From positions 29,462-93,461 of the forward strand of contig JAHBTB010000009.1 in assembly GCA_019638795.1 (NCBI GenBank): a stretch of 64,000 nt of DNA, given 5' to 3'. The DNA is from Fimbriimonadaceae bacterium. Lineage in GTDB: Bacteria; Armatimonadota; Fimbriimonadia; Fimbriimonadales; Fimbriimonadaceae. Both the position numbers and the translations under genes were made by a program. Positions within the stretch are counted from its first letter, which is position 1. Each line of letters begins with the position of its first letter. Shown here piece after piece: positions 8,311 through 16,989 of this stretch. Under the pieces are notes generated by a model. It saw only the letters and a program-made list of their open reading frames with translations, was not told the origin of the DNA and searched no databases.

Positions 8311-9399
8311 TCAGCCGTTCTTGCTCGCGAAGTCGGCCATGAACGAGGCCAAGGCCTGGGCCCCTTCGATGGGGAAGGCGTTGTAGAGGCTCGCCCGGCA
8401 CCCGCCGACCGACCGATGGCCCTTCAGCTCCAAGAATCCCAGCTTCTTCGTCTCGGCGAGGAACGCCTCGGTCAATTCGTCGCTCGGCAGGGTGAACGGG
8501 ATGTTCATCAGCGACCGGCTGGCCGGTACGGCATGGCCCTTGTAGAACCCGCCGCTACCGTCGATGGCGGCATAAAGGACGTCGGACTTGGCCCGGTTGC
8601 TCTTCTCGACTGCCGCCAGTCCGCCGAACGCCAACCAGTGGCGGCAGACCAGGCCGAGGATGTAAATCCCCCAACAGGGCGGCGTGTTGTACATGGAGTC
8701 GTTGGCCGCCTGGACCTTGTAGTCGGCCATTGGCGGGAGCCCGGGGTTGACCTGCTCCAGGAGGTCGTCACGGACGATCACCAACGTCACGCCGCTCGGC
8801 CCAAGGTTCTTCTGGGCGCCGGCATAAACCAGTGCGTACTTCTTGATGTCCAGCGGCCTCGACGCGATGTTGGACGACATGTCGCAGAAGACCGTGCCGG
8901 CTAGGTCTGGGTCGGTGCCGTAGTCGACACCTTGGATCGTCTCGTTGCTCGTCACGTGGATGTAGTCGGCACCGGGGTCGAAGGTGAGCGAACCGAGGTC
9001 GGGAGCCTGGTTGTAGTTCTCAGCCTTGCCGTCCCAAACCACGTTGACCGGACCTTCGATCTTGGCGGCCTCGACCGCCTTCTTGCCCCAAACACCGGTC
9101 ACGACATAGTCCGCGGAGCTCTTCAGAAAGTTTTGGGCGACCAGGGAGAACTGGGTGCTGGCCCCACCCTGCAAGAACAAGACCTTGTAATTGTCAGGCA
9201 CGCCCAGCAGCTCGCGGACGCTTGCCACGGTCGCCTCGTAGATCGAGAGGAACGACTTGCCCCGGTGCGACATCTCCATGACGCTGAGTCCGGCTCCGTT
9301 CCAGTTCAGCATCTCGTCGCGCGCCTGCTCTAGGACGGGAACCGGAATGGCGGCTGGCCCAGCAGAAAAGTTGAAAACACGCCCGTACGAACTAGACAT
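8311..9399 (-). CDS. serC: Phosphoserine aminotransferase
   Basis: A 362-residue PLP enzyme of normal length that converts 3-phosphohydroxypyruvate to phosphoserine in serine synthesis, and is also used in PLP synthesis in some bacteria. It begins with the family pattern RVFNFSAGPAAIPVPVLEQ, has the substrate motif GLSVMEMSHRGKSF, and carries the Schiff-base lysine in YAGAQKNLGPSGVT. The C-terminal motif GHRSVGGCRASLYNAF is also as expected. It is the first gene of the minus-strand group that continues with yebC; the promoter should lie within 9400-9557, shared with a divergent deacetylase gene. Confidence 0.97.
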   Translation of the reverse strand: MSSSYGRVFNFSAGPAAIPVPVLEQARDEMLNWNGAGLSVMEMSHRGKSFLSIYEATVASVRELLGVPDNYKVLFLQGGASTQFSLVAQNFLKSSADYVVTGVWGKKAVEAAKIEGPVNVVWDGKAENYNQAPDLGSLTFDPGADYIHVTSNETIQGVDYGTDPDLAGTVFCDMSSNIASRPLDIKKYALVYAGAQKNLGPSGVTLVIVRDDLLEQVNPGLPPMADYKVQAANDSMYNTPPCWGIYILGLVCRHWLAFGGLAAVEKSNRAKSDVLYAAIDGSGGFYKGHAVPASRSLMNIPFTLPSDELTEAFLAETKKLGFLELKGHRSVGGCRASLYNAFPIEGAQALASFMADFASKNG

Positions 9400-9557
9400 G
9401 GGGCGAGTTTATCCCGACCTCAGCAGGCTAACCGGGCCACGCCGACGGCCAATCTGACGCCGAAACAAACTTATTGATCACAAAATGCCCCAGTATTTTT
9501 TCGAAACCCAACTTCTTTTCGTACATTACAGTGAGGAGAGGTTTGCGGGGACGAACA

Positions 9558-10250
9558 ATGGGTGCACTTGTCTCGCTGAGTTACGACGGCACCCTCCTGT
9601 GTCATCTGAACACGGCCCTGCCCGCTCTGGACAGGCACGGGTTGAAAGGCACGTTCTACGCCGAACCCACCCTGTTGCTCGAATCAGTGGTCGAGTGGCG
9701 TGCGGCCCAAAAGGCGGGCCACGAAATGGGGAACGGGTGCCTGTTCGGGTCCTCGCTCCCCGACGGTTCGCTCCCCGCATGGACCCCCCAGATGATCGTG
9801 GACGACGTCGAGGAGGCCGACTTCCTGCTTGAAGAGTTGTTCCCCGAACAAACCGACCATAGCCTCGGCCTCCCGTGGGGGAACGACGTGTGCGCCGACG
9901 GCTTGCCCTACCTGGACGACGTCGGCCAACTGTTCAACGTCGTCCGCACCGGGGTCACCGGCCTGAACAACCTCCCCAAGCCCGACAACCAACGCTTGGC
10001 CTGCGTGCCCACCGCTGACTTCACCGGGCGCCAGTTGGTCGACGTCGTGAAAACCGCCGAGCGCAACCGCTCCTGGGTGGTCTTTGCCTTCGAGGGAGTC
10101 GGGACGGGCGACAACGCCGTCGACGCCGCCGCCCACGACTTCCTTCTTGACTACTTGGTCGAAGCGAACAAGAGCGTGACGGTGCTTCCCGTGATCGCGG
10201 CCGCCTACGCCGCGACCGGCGTCGGCACCTCGCCGCTCCGCTTGGCCTAG
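9558..10250 (+). CDS. Polysaccharide deacetylase-like protein
   Basis: A 230-residue cytosolic-looking protein. The frame is open from 9474, but the ATG at 9558 is preferred: it has a strong ribosome site (gaggagagg, 9533-9541) and opens directly into MGALVSLSYDGTLLCH. This opening corresponds to the NodB motif 1 (usually TFDDG), here with only one aspartate. HGLKGTFYAEP and the later WVVFAFEGVG match other blocks of this deacetylase fold, and the usual H-x3-H metal site is not clearly present (KAGHEMGNG offers one histidine). It may be a deviant hydrolase. Its stop overlaps the convergent PIN gene by 4 bases. Confidence 0.72.
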   Translation: MGALVSLSYDGTLLCHLNTALPALDRHGLKGTFYAEPTLLLESVVEWRAAQKAGHEMGNGCLFGSSLPDGSLPAWTPQMIVDDVEEADFLLEELFPEQTDHSLGLPWGNDVCADGLPYLDDVGQLFNVVRTGVTGLNNLPKPDNQRLACVPTADFTGRQLVDVVKTAERNRSWVVFAFEGVGTGDNAVDAAAHDFLLDYLVEANKSVTVLPVIAAAYAATGVGTSPLRLA

Positions 10251-10678
10251 GGAGCCACGACGAAGCCGGGCGGCAGGTCGCCGAGTCGGTCCAGGGCGCG
10301 CGGGTCAAGGCTCAGCACGTGGTCGGCGTTGGCGGCTTGGGCGGCGTGGACGACGACAAGCTCCGCCACTTCGCGGCCACGGGCACCGGTCCGTGCCGCC
10401 CGGTCCACCACCTGCCACACCACCGCGGGGCTCACCGCGATCACCTGGCTCGGGTCAATGTTGCCCTTCACCAGACGGGCCGCCATGGAGGCGGTGATCC
10501 GTGGGCGGACGGACAAGCCGGTCAGGGCGGCGAAGAGGCTCGTCACTGTCGGCTGGGCGACCAGCATGGTCATCTCGCCCTGCTTCGCTTTCCGCAGCGC
10601 GGCCGAACACCGCGCGTGGTCGGGGTGTCCCTGGACCATCGCCGCCAGGAGGACGTCAAGGCTGAAGACGACGACCAT
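10247..10678 (-). CDS. PIN-domain (VapC-like) toxin with altered active site
   Basis: A 143-residue protein of typical VapC length. Its ATG at 10678 shares one base with the antitoxin stop (TGATG). VapC toxins are magnesium ribonucleases with four conserved acidic residues. The first aspartate (SLDVLLA) and the last (LSLDPRAL) are present. The second position, normally Glu in a PxxxxE pattern, is Ser here (QPTVTSLFAAL), and the third, normally Asp, is Glu (GREVAELVVVHAA). This may mean weakened or changed nuclease activity. The partner antitoxin gene lies directly upstream, and the stop overlaps the convergent deacetylase gene. Confidence 0.8.
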   Translation of the reverse strand: MVVVFSLDVLLAAMVQGHPDHARCSAALRKAKQGEMTMLVAQPTVTSLFAALTGLSVRPRITASMAARLVKGNIDPSQVIAVSPAVVWQVVDRAARTGARGREVAELVVVHAAQAANADHVLSLDPRALDRLGDLPPGFVVAP

Positions 10679-10899
10679 CAAGCACCCCTGCCCGATCGGA
10701 TTTGGTCAAGCACCTCGCCGGTGAAGACGACCAAGCCGTCGCGCGTCTCGATCCGGTCGCTGTCGCTGACCGGCACCAGGTGAACCGCGTCGCCGACGAC
10801 TTCGACGGTCAGTTCTGCCCCCGCATCCAGCCCCAACTGGTCGCGCACGGGCTTAGGGATCACGACGCGACCAAACCGGTCGACGCTCACAGTGTCCAT
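10678..10899 (-). CDS. AbrB/SpoVT-type antitoxin
   Basis: A 73-residue protein whose N-terminal 45 residues form a swapped-hairpin AbrB DNA-binding domain: VDRFGRVVIPKPVRDQLG followed by the AELTVEVV strand. The remaining 28 residues would wrap around the toxin. Antitoxins of this type bind their own promoter, so the region upstream of 10899 (between this gene and the divergent oxidoreductase gene at 10961) is expected to hold an operator; the 60 bases there show no obvious repeat by eye. Confidence 0.88.
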   Translation of the reverse strand: MDTVSVDRFGRVVIPKPVRDQLGLDAGAELTVEVVGDAVHLVPVSDSDRIETRDGLVVFTGEVLDQIRSGRGA

Positions 10900-10960
10900 A
10901 GGGCCGAGGATACTGTGACTGGCAACGAGCCTTGCCTCTTGGCATGAAGATCAGGCAACT

Positions 10961-13009
10961 GTGCCAGGCGATAGACTCAAGACCCTTTACCAGGTCAAAC
11001 TGGACCAGGCCAAGAACATGCAGCCGACGCGGACTGAGTTCCTGTTCATGCCGGGCCCGGTGCCCAAGGCGGTCTTCTACATCCTGACGTTCGCCAGCCT
11101 GGCGGTCATGACGGGGCAGTTCGTCGTGATGGCCCGGGCTTGGTGGCGGGGCAAGAAGAACGAACCCGCCTTGCCGTGGTGGCCGGAGGTCGCCAGGCTG
11201 GTCCTTGGCCAGCGCAAGGTGAAGGGGAGCCGGCCGCGAAGCGGCGCCCCGATGCATTTGATGCTGTTCTACGGGTTCGTCGCCCTCACCCTGGCGACCA
11301 CCCTGCTGGCCATGGCCACCTACGCGCCGTTGGTGGGGATACCAAACTGGCACCGGGGGGCCTACTTCCTCCTCTACGAGGCCACCTTTGACATGCTTGG
11401 CGCGATGTTCGTCGTCGGGTGTGTCTGGGCGCTTGCCCGCCGTCTTGGCGCTGGCCGGCCCCCGACGTTGAAGGGCGACAAGACCGACATCGCCGCCCTG
11501 GTCATCCTGCTCGTGTGCGGTGTCACGGGCTTTGTCCTTGAGGCCGCCCGGATGGCCGCCGACCCCCATGTCTGGGACGTTTGGTCACCGGTAGGACACG
11601 GGCTCGCTCAAGTCATCGGCCCCCTGAGCCCTCCGGTGTATGTCGGACTCTGGTGGTTCCACATGGCGTGGGTGTGGGCGTTCTTCGTGATGCTCCCCCG
11701 TATGCGGCTCCGCCACATCGTCGTCGGCACCCTCGTCGCCACCCAGCGGCCCGCACGCCCCATGGGGGCCTTGGCCAAGGTGGCGATGGAAGACGTGGAG
11801 GCCACCGGCGTGGTCGGGGCCGTGGAGGCCAAGGACTTCAGCCAGTGGCACCTCGCCAGCCTCGACGCTTGCATGGAGTGCGGCCGGTGCACCGAAGTCT
11901 GCCCCGCCAACGGCGTCGGCAAGACCCTGGACCCCCGCCAAATCGTGCAAGGCGTCCGGACAGCCGGTGACAGCCCCTTGCTCGACAGCCTCCGGGAGGA
12001 CGACCTGTGGGCCTGTACGACCTGCCACGCCTGCGTCGAGGCCTGTCCCGTCTCGATCCGCCACGTGGACCTCATCGTCGATGTCCGGCGAAACCTCGTC
12101 GCCGAAGGCAAACTGGCCGGACCGCAGGCGATGATGCTGCGCCAAGTCGGCTCGACGGGCCACGCCTGGGGGCAAGCCGACAATGTCCGCGAAGACTGGA
12201 TGAAGGGGCTCGACGTGCCCCTCTGCCGGGACGGAGCACCGTTCGAGTACCTCTTTTGGGTGGGTTGCGCGGGGGCCACCGACCCGGGAGCGGTCAAGAC
12301 GACCAAGGCAGTGGCCCGCCTGCTGCGGGCGGCCGGGGTCAGTTTTGCGTGCCTGGGCCGCGAAGAAGCGTGCACGGGAGACCCGGCCCGTCGTACGGGC
12401 GACGAGTTCACCTTCCAGGCGATGGCCGAGCAAAACACCTCGGTCTTCGGACGATACGGCGTCACCAAGGTCGTGACCGCTTGCCCACACTGCTTCAACA
12501 GCCTTCGGAACGAGTACGGCGACTTCGGGGCCGAGATGGAGGTTTGGCACCACACCCAGCTCCTCGCCAAGTTGGTGCAAGAGGGCAAGCTCGAGCCAGC
12601 CTCCGCCGACGGTGGCGTGACCCTCCACGACCCGTGCTACCTGGCCCGCGTGAACAACGAGGCCGACGCGCCCCGGGCGCTCCTCGGCGTCGAATCGGAC
12701 TTCAACGAAGACATCTCGCTGTGGGCCCGCGAGACGCTGCACCCGCTCCCCGTCGTCACCGGCCTTGTCGAACCAGAGCGCCACGCCCAAAAGACCCTGT
12801 GTTGCGGGGCAGGGGGAGGAAGGATGTGGGCCGACGACGCCCCCGGGCACCGACCGGCCGACCGACGCGCCCAAGAACTCCTTGCCACCGGGGCGCCGAC
12901 CATCGCCGTCGCCTGCCCGTTCTGCCGCATCATGCTGGAACCCGCTTTGGCCGACCGGCGCCTCGCCGACGTGTCCGAGCTCCTGCTGGAGGCGAACCCC
13001 GAGGCATGA
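10961..13009 (+). CDS. Membrane-bound heterodisulfide-reductase-like iron-sulfur oxidoreductase
   Basis: A 682-residue protein with a GTG start (an ATG at residue 20 is an alternative). The N-terminal 260 residues hold about six membrane helices, like the NarI/HdrE cytochrome-b-type anchor. Two [4Fe-4S] motifs follow (CMECGRCTEVCP near 308 and CTTCHACVEACP near 352). The C-terminal half carries two CCG-type cysteine domains, one ending in CCGAGGGRMW. This fused HdrE-HdrD layout is common in aerobic bacteria next to acyl-CoA dehydrogenase or ETF genes, where it is thought to pass electrons to quinone; no such partner is in this window. It overlaps acpS by 4 bases. Confidence 0.9.
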   Translation: MPGDRLKTLYQVKLDQAKNMQPTRTEFLFMPGPVPKAVFYILTFASLAVMTGQFVVMARAWWRGKKNEPALPWWPEVARLVLGQRKVKGSRPRSGAPMHLMLFYGFVALTLATTLLAMATYAPLVGIPNWHRGAYFLLYEATFDMLGAMFVVGCVWALARRLGAGRPPTLKGDKTDIAALVILLVCGVTGFVLEAARMAADPHVWDVWSPVGHGLAQVIGPLSPPVYVGLWWFHMAWVWAFFVMLPRMRLRHIVVGTLVATQRPARPMGALAKVAMEDVEATGVVGAVEAKDFSQWHLASLDACMECGRCTEVCPANGVGKTLDPRQIVQGVRTAGDSPLLDSLREDDLWACTTCHACVEACPVSIRHVDLIVDVRRNLVAEGKLAGPQAMMLRQVGSTGHAWGQADNVREDWMKGLDVPLCRDGAPFEYLFWVGCAGATDPGAVKTTKAVARLLRAAGVSFACLGREEACTGDPARRTGDEFTFQAMAEQNTSVFGRYGVTKVVTACPHCFNSLRNEYGDFGAEMEVWHHTQLLAKLVQEGKLEPASADGGVTLHDPCYLARVNNEADAPRALLGVESDFNEDISLWARETLHPLPVVTGLVEPERHAQKTLCCGAGGGRMWADDAPGHRPADRRAQELLATGAPTIAVACPFCRIMLEPALADRRLADVSELLLEANPEA

Positions 13010-13353
13010 TCGAGCGGATCGGCGTCGATGTTGTCGAAACCGCGCGGGTCGCCCAAGCGATGAAACGCCCGGGGTTCACGGAGCGCATCCTGACCTCCCG
13101 CGAACGCGGGCAGAAGATGTCACTGGCCCGGGTCGCGGGCCGATGGGCCGCCAAGGAGGCCGTGGCCAAATGCCTTCCCGGTGTGCGCCGTTGGCACGAC
13201 GTCGAGGTCTTCAACAAGGAGGACGGCAGCCCCTACCTGGAGGTCCACCATCCCTCCTTCGACGCCTCGACCCACGTCCTCCATCTCTCCATCAGCCACG
13301 AGCGCGGCCTCGCCGCCGCAATGGTCGTTTTAGAGCGCAAGTCCGGGTGTTAA
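13006..13353 (+). CDS. acpS: Holo-[acyl-carrier-protein] synthase
   Basis: A 115-residue protein of normal AcpS length. It moves the 4'-phosphopantetheine arm from CoA onto acyl carrier protein. The start MIERIGVDVVETARV carries the first metal-binding aspartate, and GRWAAKEAVAKCLP is the WAAKEA motif with the second metal-binding acid. The frame is open far upstream but the ATG at 13006 overlaps the preceding stop (ATGA) and gives the family's usual N-terminus. Its TAA stop lies inside the Pho box that precedes pstS. Confidence 0.95.
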   Translation: MIERIGVDVVETARVAQAMKRPGFTERILTSRERGQKMSLARVAGRWAAKEAVAKCLPGVRRWHDVEVFNKEDGSPYLEVHHPSFDASTHVLHLSISHERGLAAAMVVLERKSGC

Positions 13354-13366
13354 CACTCCTTTAACA
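13350..13366 (+). promoter_or_regulatory. PhoP-type Pho box pair upstream of pstS
   Basis: Two perfect TTAACA hexamers (13350-13355 and 13361-13366) are separated by five bases (ctcct), giving an 11-base repeat on one face of the helix. This is the consensus layout of the Bacillus PhoP box (TTAACA, 5-base spacers). A possible -10 (tacatt, 13376-13381) follows, and pstS starts at 13391. The first hexamer overlaps the acpS stop codon. Whether a PhoP/PhoB-family regulator binds here is inferred from the sequence and from the gene it precedes. Confidence 0.75.
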
Positions 13367-13390
13367 TCGCGGACCTACATTGTCCATGGC

Positions 13391-14404
13391 ATGACGGCGC
13401 GCCCCTTGGTCACAGGTCTTCTTAGTTCGGTCACCCTGTTCGTCGCCTTGGCGTCGGCAGGATGCGGCTCCGGGCCGGCGCCAAAGGGCAATACCGGCGT
13501 GGCGGTCAACGTGGACGGGTCCAACACGGTCTATCCGATCATGGAGGCGGCCGCGTCCGCCCATCGGGCGCTCAGCAAGACCCCCGTCACGGTCGGCAAA
13601 GCGGGGACTGGCGCCGGGATGAAGAAGTTCATCGCTGGGGAAATCGACATTGCCGACGCCTCCCGACCGATCAAGAAGGACGAGGACGTCAAGCTGAAAT
13701 CGATCGGCAAGACCTACATCGAGGTCGCCATCGCCTACGACGGACTGTGCATCGTCGTCAGCCCCAAGAACACCTGGCTCAAGTCGATCACGGTCGACCA
13801 ACTCCATAAGATCTGGGACAAATCGAGCACGGTGAGGAAGTGGAACGAAGTCGATCCGACTTGGCCCGACGCGGAGATCAAGCTTGTCGGCCCCACCAGC
13901 GCCCACGGGACCTACGAGTACTTCAACGAGGTGGTCAACAAGAGCGGCAAGAACACCCGCCAGGACTACAGTCAACAGGCCGAATACGACGGAATCGTCG
14001 GGGTCGTGGGCCGTGACGAAAACGCCTTGGGCTACATGGGTTTTTCGTACGCCGAACTCAACGCCGACAAAGTCCGCGTCATCCCAGTGGACGCGGGCAA
14101 AGGGCCGGTGACCCCGACCAAGGACTCGATCCTCGAAGGCTCTTACGCGCCTTTCAGCCGGCCCTTGCTTCTCTACATCGACGCCAAGGCCCTCGACACC
14201 AAGGAGTCTCTCCTCGAGTTCGCCCAGTTCGTCCTTGACCCCAAAAACGCCGTTCAAGCCGTGACCGACGCCGGTTACGTCCCATTGCCCGACGACCTTT
14301 ACGAGTTTGCCCTCGACCGGCTGGCCAAGCGGACGGTCGGCTCGCTGACTCTGGGGGCCGCGCCGGGGACCCCGTACCGCGACCTGGCCGCCAAGAAGGC
14401 CTGA
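13391..14404 (+). CDS. pstS: Phosphate ABC transporter substrate-binding lipoprotein PstS
   Basis: A 337-residue exported protein. The signal peptide ends in a lipobox (LASAGC, cysteine near residue 25), so it is probably anchored by lipid. Family landmarks are VDGSNTVYPIMEAAA, GKAGTGAGMKKFIAGEIDIADASRPI and GPTSAHGTYEYF, which contribute to the phosphate pocket. PstS captures inorganic phosphate for the PstCAB importer. A paired TTAACA box lies 25 bases upstream, so the operon is probably induced by phosphate starvation. The permease gene pstC follows 4 bases after the stop. Confidence 0.96.
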   Translation: MTARPLVTGLLSSVTLFVALASAGCGSGPAPKGNTGVAVNVDGSNTVYPIMEAAASAHRALSKTPVTVGKAGTGAGMKKFIAGEIDIADASRPIKKDEDVKLKSIGKTYIEVAIAYDGLCIVVSPKNTWLKSITVDQLHKIWDKSSTVRKWNEVDPTWPDAEIKLVGPTSAHGTYEYFNEVVNKSGKNTRQDYSQQAEYDGIVGVVGRDENALGYMGFSYAELNADKVRVIPVDAGKGPVTPTKDSILEGSYAPFSRPLLLYIDAKALDTKESLLEFAQFVLDPKNAVQAVTDAGYVPLPDDLYEFALDRLAKRTVGSLTLGAAPGTPYRDLAAKKA

Positions 14405-14408
14405 CTTT

Positions 14409-15356
14409 ATGGGAGGTGCCAGCGAACCCACCTTGGGCCCGGCCCGCCCACCCGCGTTTGCCGCCAAACGATGGGACACCCGGAGGCTGTCCGAAGGCGT
14501 CGCCCGCGGGGCGTGCTTCTTGTGCGCGCTGGCCTGCGTCCTCTCCACGGTCGGCATCGTCTTTGTCCTCGCTCGCGAAGCGTTTGTGTTCTTCCAGGCC
14601 CACAGCCCGGTTAGCTTTTTGACCGGCACGACGTGGACCCCCGCCGCTGAGCCCGCCCAATACGGCGTCCTCCCCCTGGTTTGCGGGACGCTCCTCGTCA
14701 CAGCGGTCTCCGCCCTTGTCTCCGTTCCCCTCGGCCTGCTCGTCGGCGTCTACCTGGCCGAGTACGCCCCGTTCAATGTGCGGCGTGTCCTCAAGCCCGC
14801 CCTAGAGTTGCTCGCGGGCATCCCGTCGGTCGTCTTCGGCTACCTGGGGCTCAATTTGGTGACCCCCGTCCTCCAGACCGTCTTTCCCGAGATCAGTTCG
14901 ACCAACGCCCTCTCGGGCGGCATCGTCGTCGGGATCATGGCCCTCCCCCTGGTCGCGTCCCTGTGCCAAGACGCCGTCGCCGCCGTGCCGAAAGCGATGC
15001 GTGAGGCGGCTTACGGCCTGGGCTCCACCAAGGCCGAGGTGACGGCCAAGATCGTCATCCCTTCCGCCTTGAGCGGCATCGTCGCGGCGTTCATCCTCGC
15101 GGTCTCGCGGGCGATCGGCGAGACGATGGCGGTGACCATCGCGGCCGGGGCGACTCCCAAGCTGACCCTGAACCCCGCCGAGGAGATCCAGACGATGACC
15201 GCATACATTGTCAACGTGAGCAAAGGCGACGCGTCCCGGGGGTCGCCGGAGTACCAGACGATCTTTGCCGTCGGCATCACCCTCTTCATCATGACCCTCG
15301 TGATGAACCTCGTCGCCCAAAAGCTGGTCCGCCGGTTCCGCAGGGGGTACGCGTGA
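14409..15356 (+). CDS. pstC: Phosphate ABC transporter permease PstC
   Basis: A 315-residue inner-membrane permease with about six helices. The binding-protein-dependent transport signature is seen in EAAYGLGSTKAEVTAKIVIP, followed by the conserved SRAIGETMAV. PstC pairs with PstA to form the phosphate channel. Family length is normal (about 290-330). It starts 4 bases after pstS and overlaps pstA by 4 bases (GTGA), so the three genes are translationally coupled. Confidence 0.96.
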   Translation: MGGASEPTLGPARPPAFAAKRWDTRRLSEGVARGACFLCALACVLSTVGIVFVLAREAFVFFQAHSPVSFLTGTTWTPAAEPAQYGVLPLVCGTLLVTAVSALVSVPLGLLVGVYLAEYAPFNVRRVLKPALELLAGIPSVVFGYLGLNLVTPVLQTVFPEISSTNALSGGIVVGIMALPLVASLCQDAVAAVPKAMREAAYGLGSTKAEVTAKIVIPSALSGIVAAFILAVSRAIGETMAVTIAAGATPKLTLNPAEEIQTMTAYIVNVSKGDASRGSPEYQTIFAVGITLFIMTLVMNLVAQKLVRRFRRGYA

Positions 15357-16234
15357 GGCAACTGACCGCCGACCAGTCGGCCGCCGTTCTCAGGCGCCGC
15401 CGGCGGGCGGACAAGTTGTTCGGGAGCCTCTGCCTCCTGGCGGCGGCGTTCGCCGTCGCCGTCCTAGTCGTCATCATCGGCAAACTCCTCGTCGACGGGG
15501 CCGCCCGTCTCCGACCCGACTTCCTCACGACCTTCCCGGCCCCGCGCCCGGAAAAGGCCGGCATCCTGTCCCCGATCGTAGGGAGCCTCTGGGTGATGGG
15601 CCTGACGCTGCTCTTCACCGTCCCCGTCGGGATCGCGGCGGCGGTCTATTTGGAAGAGTTCACCAGCCGTAAGACTCGCCTCACCGAGTTCATCCAGATC
15701 AACATCGCCAACCTTGCCGGTGTCCCGTCGATCGTCTTCGGCATGCTGGGCCTCGGGGTCTTTGTCGCCGTCATGGGCCTCGACTTCAACATCCTCGCCG
15801 GCTCGTTGACGATGTCGATCCTCGTCCTCCCTATGGTCATCATCGTTTCCCAGGAAGCGATCAAGGCGGTGCCGCGCTCCTATCGGGAGGCCTCCCTAGC
15901 CCTTGGGTGCACCAAGTGGCAGACCATCGTCCGCGTCGTCCTCCCGAACGCTATGGGAGGCATCCTGACCGGCATCATCCTCGCCGCCAGCCGGGCTATC
16001 GGCGAGACCGCCCCGCTCATCGTGGTGGGTGCGGTCGGCTACGTCACATTCTTGCCCCAGGACGTCACGTCGCGCTACACGGTGTTACCGCTCCAGATCT
16101 TTGACTGGATCACGCGGCCGGCCCCCGGGTTCAAGCCCCTCGTCGCCGCCGCGATCATCGTGCTGGTCGCCTCGCTGGTGCTCCTCAACTCCGTGGCGAT
16201 CATCATCCGGGCCCGAAGCCAGCCCAAAGCGTAA
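15353..16234 (+). CDS. pstA: Phosphate ABC transporter permease PstA
   Basis: A 293-residue permease with a GTG start and about six membrane helices. The coupling motif is EASLALGCTKWQTIVRVVLP and the conserved SRAIGETAPLI follows. It forms a heterodimer with PstC. The operon then passes directly into an unrelated methyltransferase gene (11-base gap): no pstB ATPase or phoU gene is present here, so the ATPase must be encoded elsewhere. Confidence 0.96.
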   Translation: MRQLTADQSAAVLRRRRRADKLFGSLCLLAAAFAVAVLVVIIGKLLVDGAARLRPDFLTTFPAPRPEKAGILSPIVGSLWVMGLTLLFTVPVGIAAAVYLEEFTSRKTRLTEFIQINIANLAGVPSIVFGMLGLGVFVAVMGLDFNILAGSLTMSILVLPMVIIVSQEAIKAVPRSYREASLALGCTKWQTIVRVVLPNAMGGILTGIILAASRAIGETAPLIVVGAVGYVTFLPQDVTSRYTVLPLQIFDWITRPAPGFKPLVAAAIIVLVASLVLLNSVAIIIRARSQPKA

Positions 16235-16245
16235 GATAGCGGTCG

Positions 16246-16980
16246 ATGGCATCGTTCGGGCCGATAGCGCCCCACTACGACGTCTTGATGGCCAACGTCC
16301 CCTACGACATGTGGGCGGGCTATTACCGCCTGTTGCTCGCCACCATCGAACACCAGCCCGACCGTCTCCTCGACGTTTGTTGCGGCACGGGCAACGTCGC
16401 CGAACTGATGGTCGAAGCGGGCTACGAGGTCGTCGGGTTTGACATCGCCCCAGGGATGGTCGATGCGGCCCGTCGCAAGGCCGCGGAGAAGGGGCTCGAC
16501 ATCGGCTATCACGTGGCCGACGCGCGCACCGTCGACCTAGGCCAGACGTTCGACGGGGCCTTTTCTTTCTTTGACAGCCTGAACTACGTCGCCGACCTCG
16601 ACGGCTTTCGCGCCGCGGTCGACCGCGTCGCCAAACACCTTGAGCCGGGCGGGTCCTTCATCTTCGACCTGAACACCTCCTACGCCTTCGAGGAGGCGAT
16701 GTTCGACCAAGTGGAGCTCAGGCGCAACGCAAAGATCCGCTACCAATGGAAGGGTGACTACGACCCTTCGACCCGGGTCATCCACGTGGACATGACCTTT
16801 TGGCGCGACGGCGAAGAGATCCACGAGACGCACGTGCAGCGGGCCCACAGTGACGAAGAGGTCCGTCAAGCTCTCGCTGACGCGGGGTTCACCCAGGTCC
16901 GCGCCTTCGAGAGCTACACTCTGGACCCGCCGCGCAAGCGCAGCGACCGGGTCCACTACGCGGCCCTCCTGCCCGGATAG
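16246..16980 (+). CDS. Class I SAM-dependent methyltransferase
   Basis: A 244-residue soluble protein. SAM-binding motif I is LLDVCCGTGNVAELM, motif II-like DIAPGMVDAARRKA follows, and motif IV is in TFDGAFSFFDSLNYV. The C-terminal half (RVIHVDMTFWRDGEEIHET) forms a beta insertion that is common in the SAM-methyltransferase group near PF13649/PF08241 and gives no clear substrate. It follows pstA by 11 bases but may simply share the transcript. The next gene begins 9 bases downstream. Confidence 0.88.
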   Translation: MASFGPIAPHYDVLMANVPYDMWAGYYRLLLATIEHQPDRLLDVCCGTGNVAELMVEAGYEVVGFDIAPGMVDAARRKAAEKGLDIGYHVADARTVDLGQTFDGAFSFFDSLNYVADLDGFRAAVDRVAKHLEPGGSFIFDLNTSYAFEEAMFDQVELRRNAKIRYQWKGDYDPSTRVIHVDMTFWRDGEEIHETHVQRAHSDEEVRQALADAGFTQVRAFESYTLDPPRKRSDRVHYAALLPG

Positions 16981-16989
16981 ACTGCGGGC

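Noticed and set aside
8504..9333. Plus-strand open frames opposite serC
   Set aside because: They mirror the serC codons and have no recognisable domain; serC is complete and of normal length.
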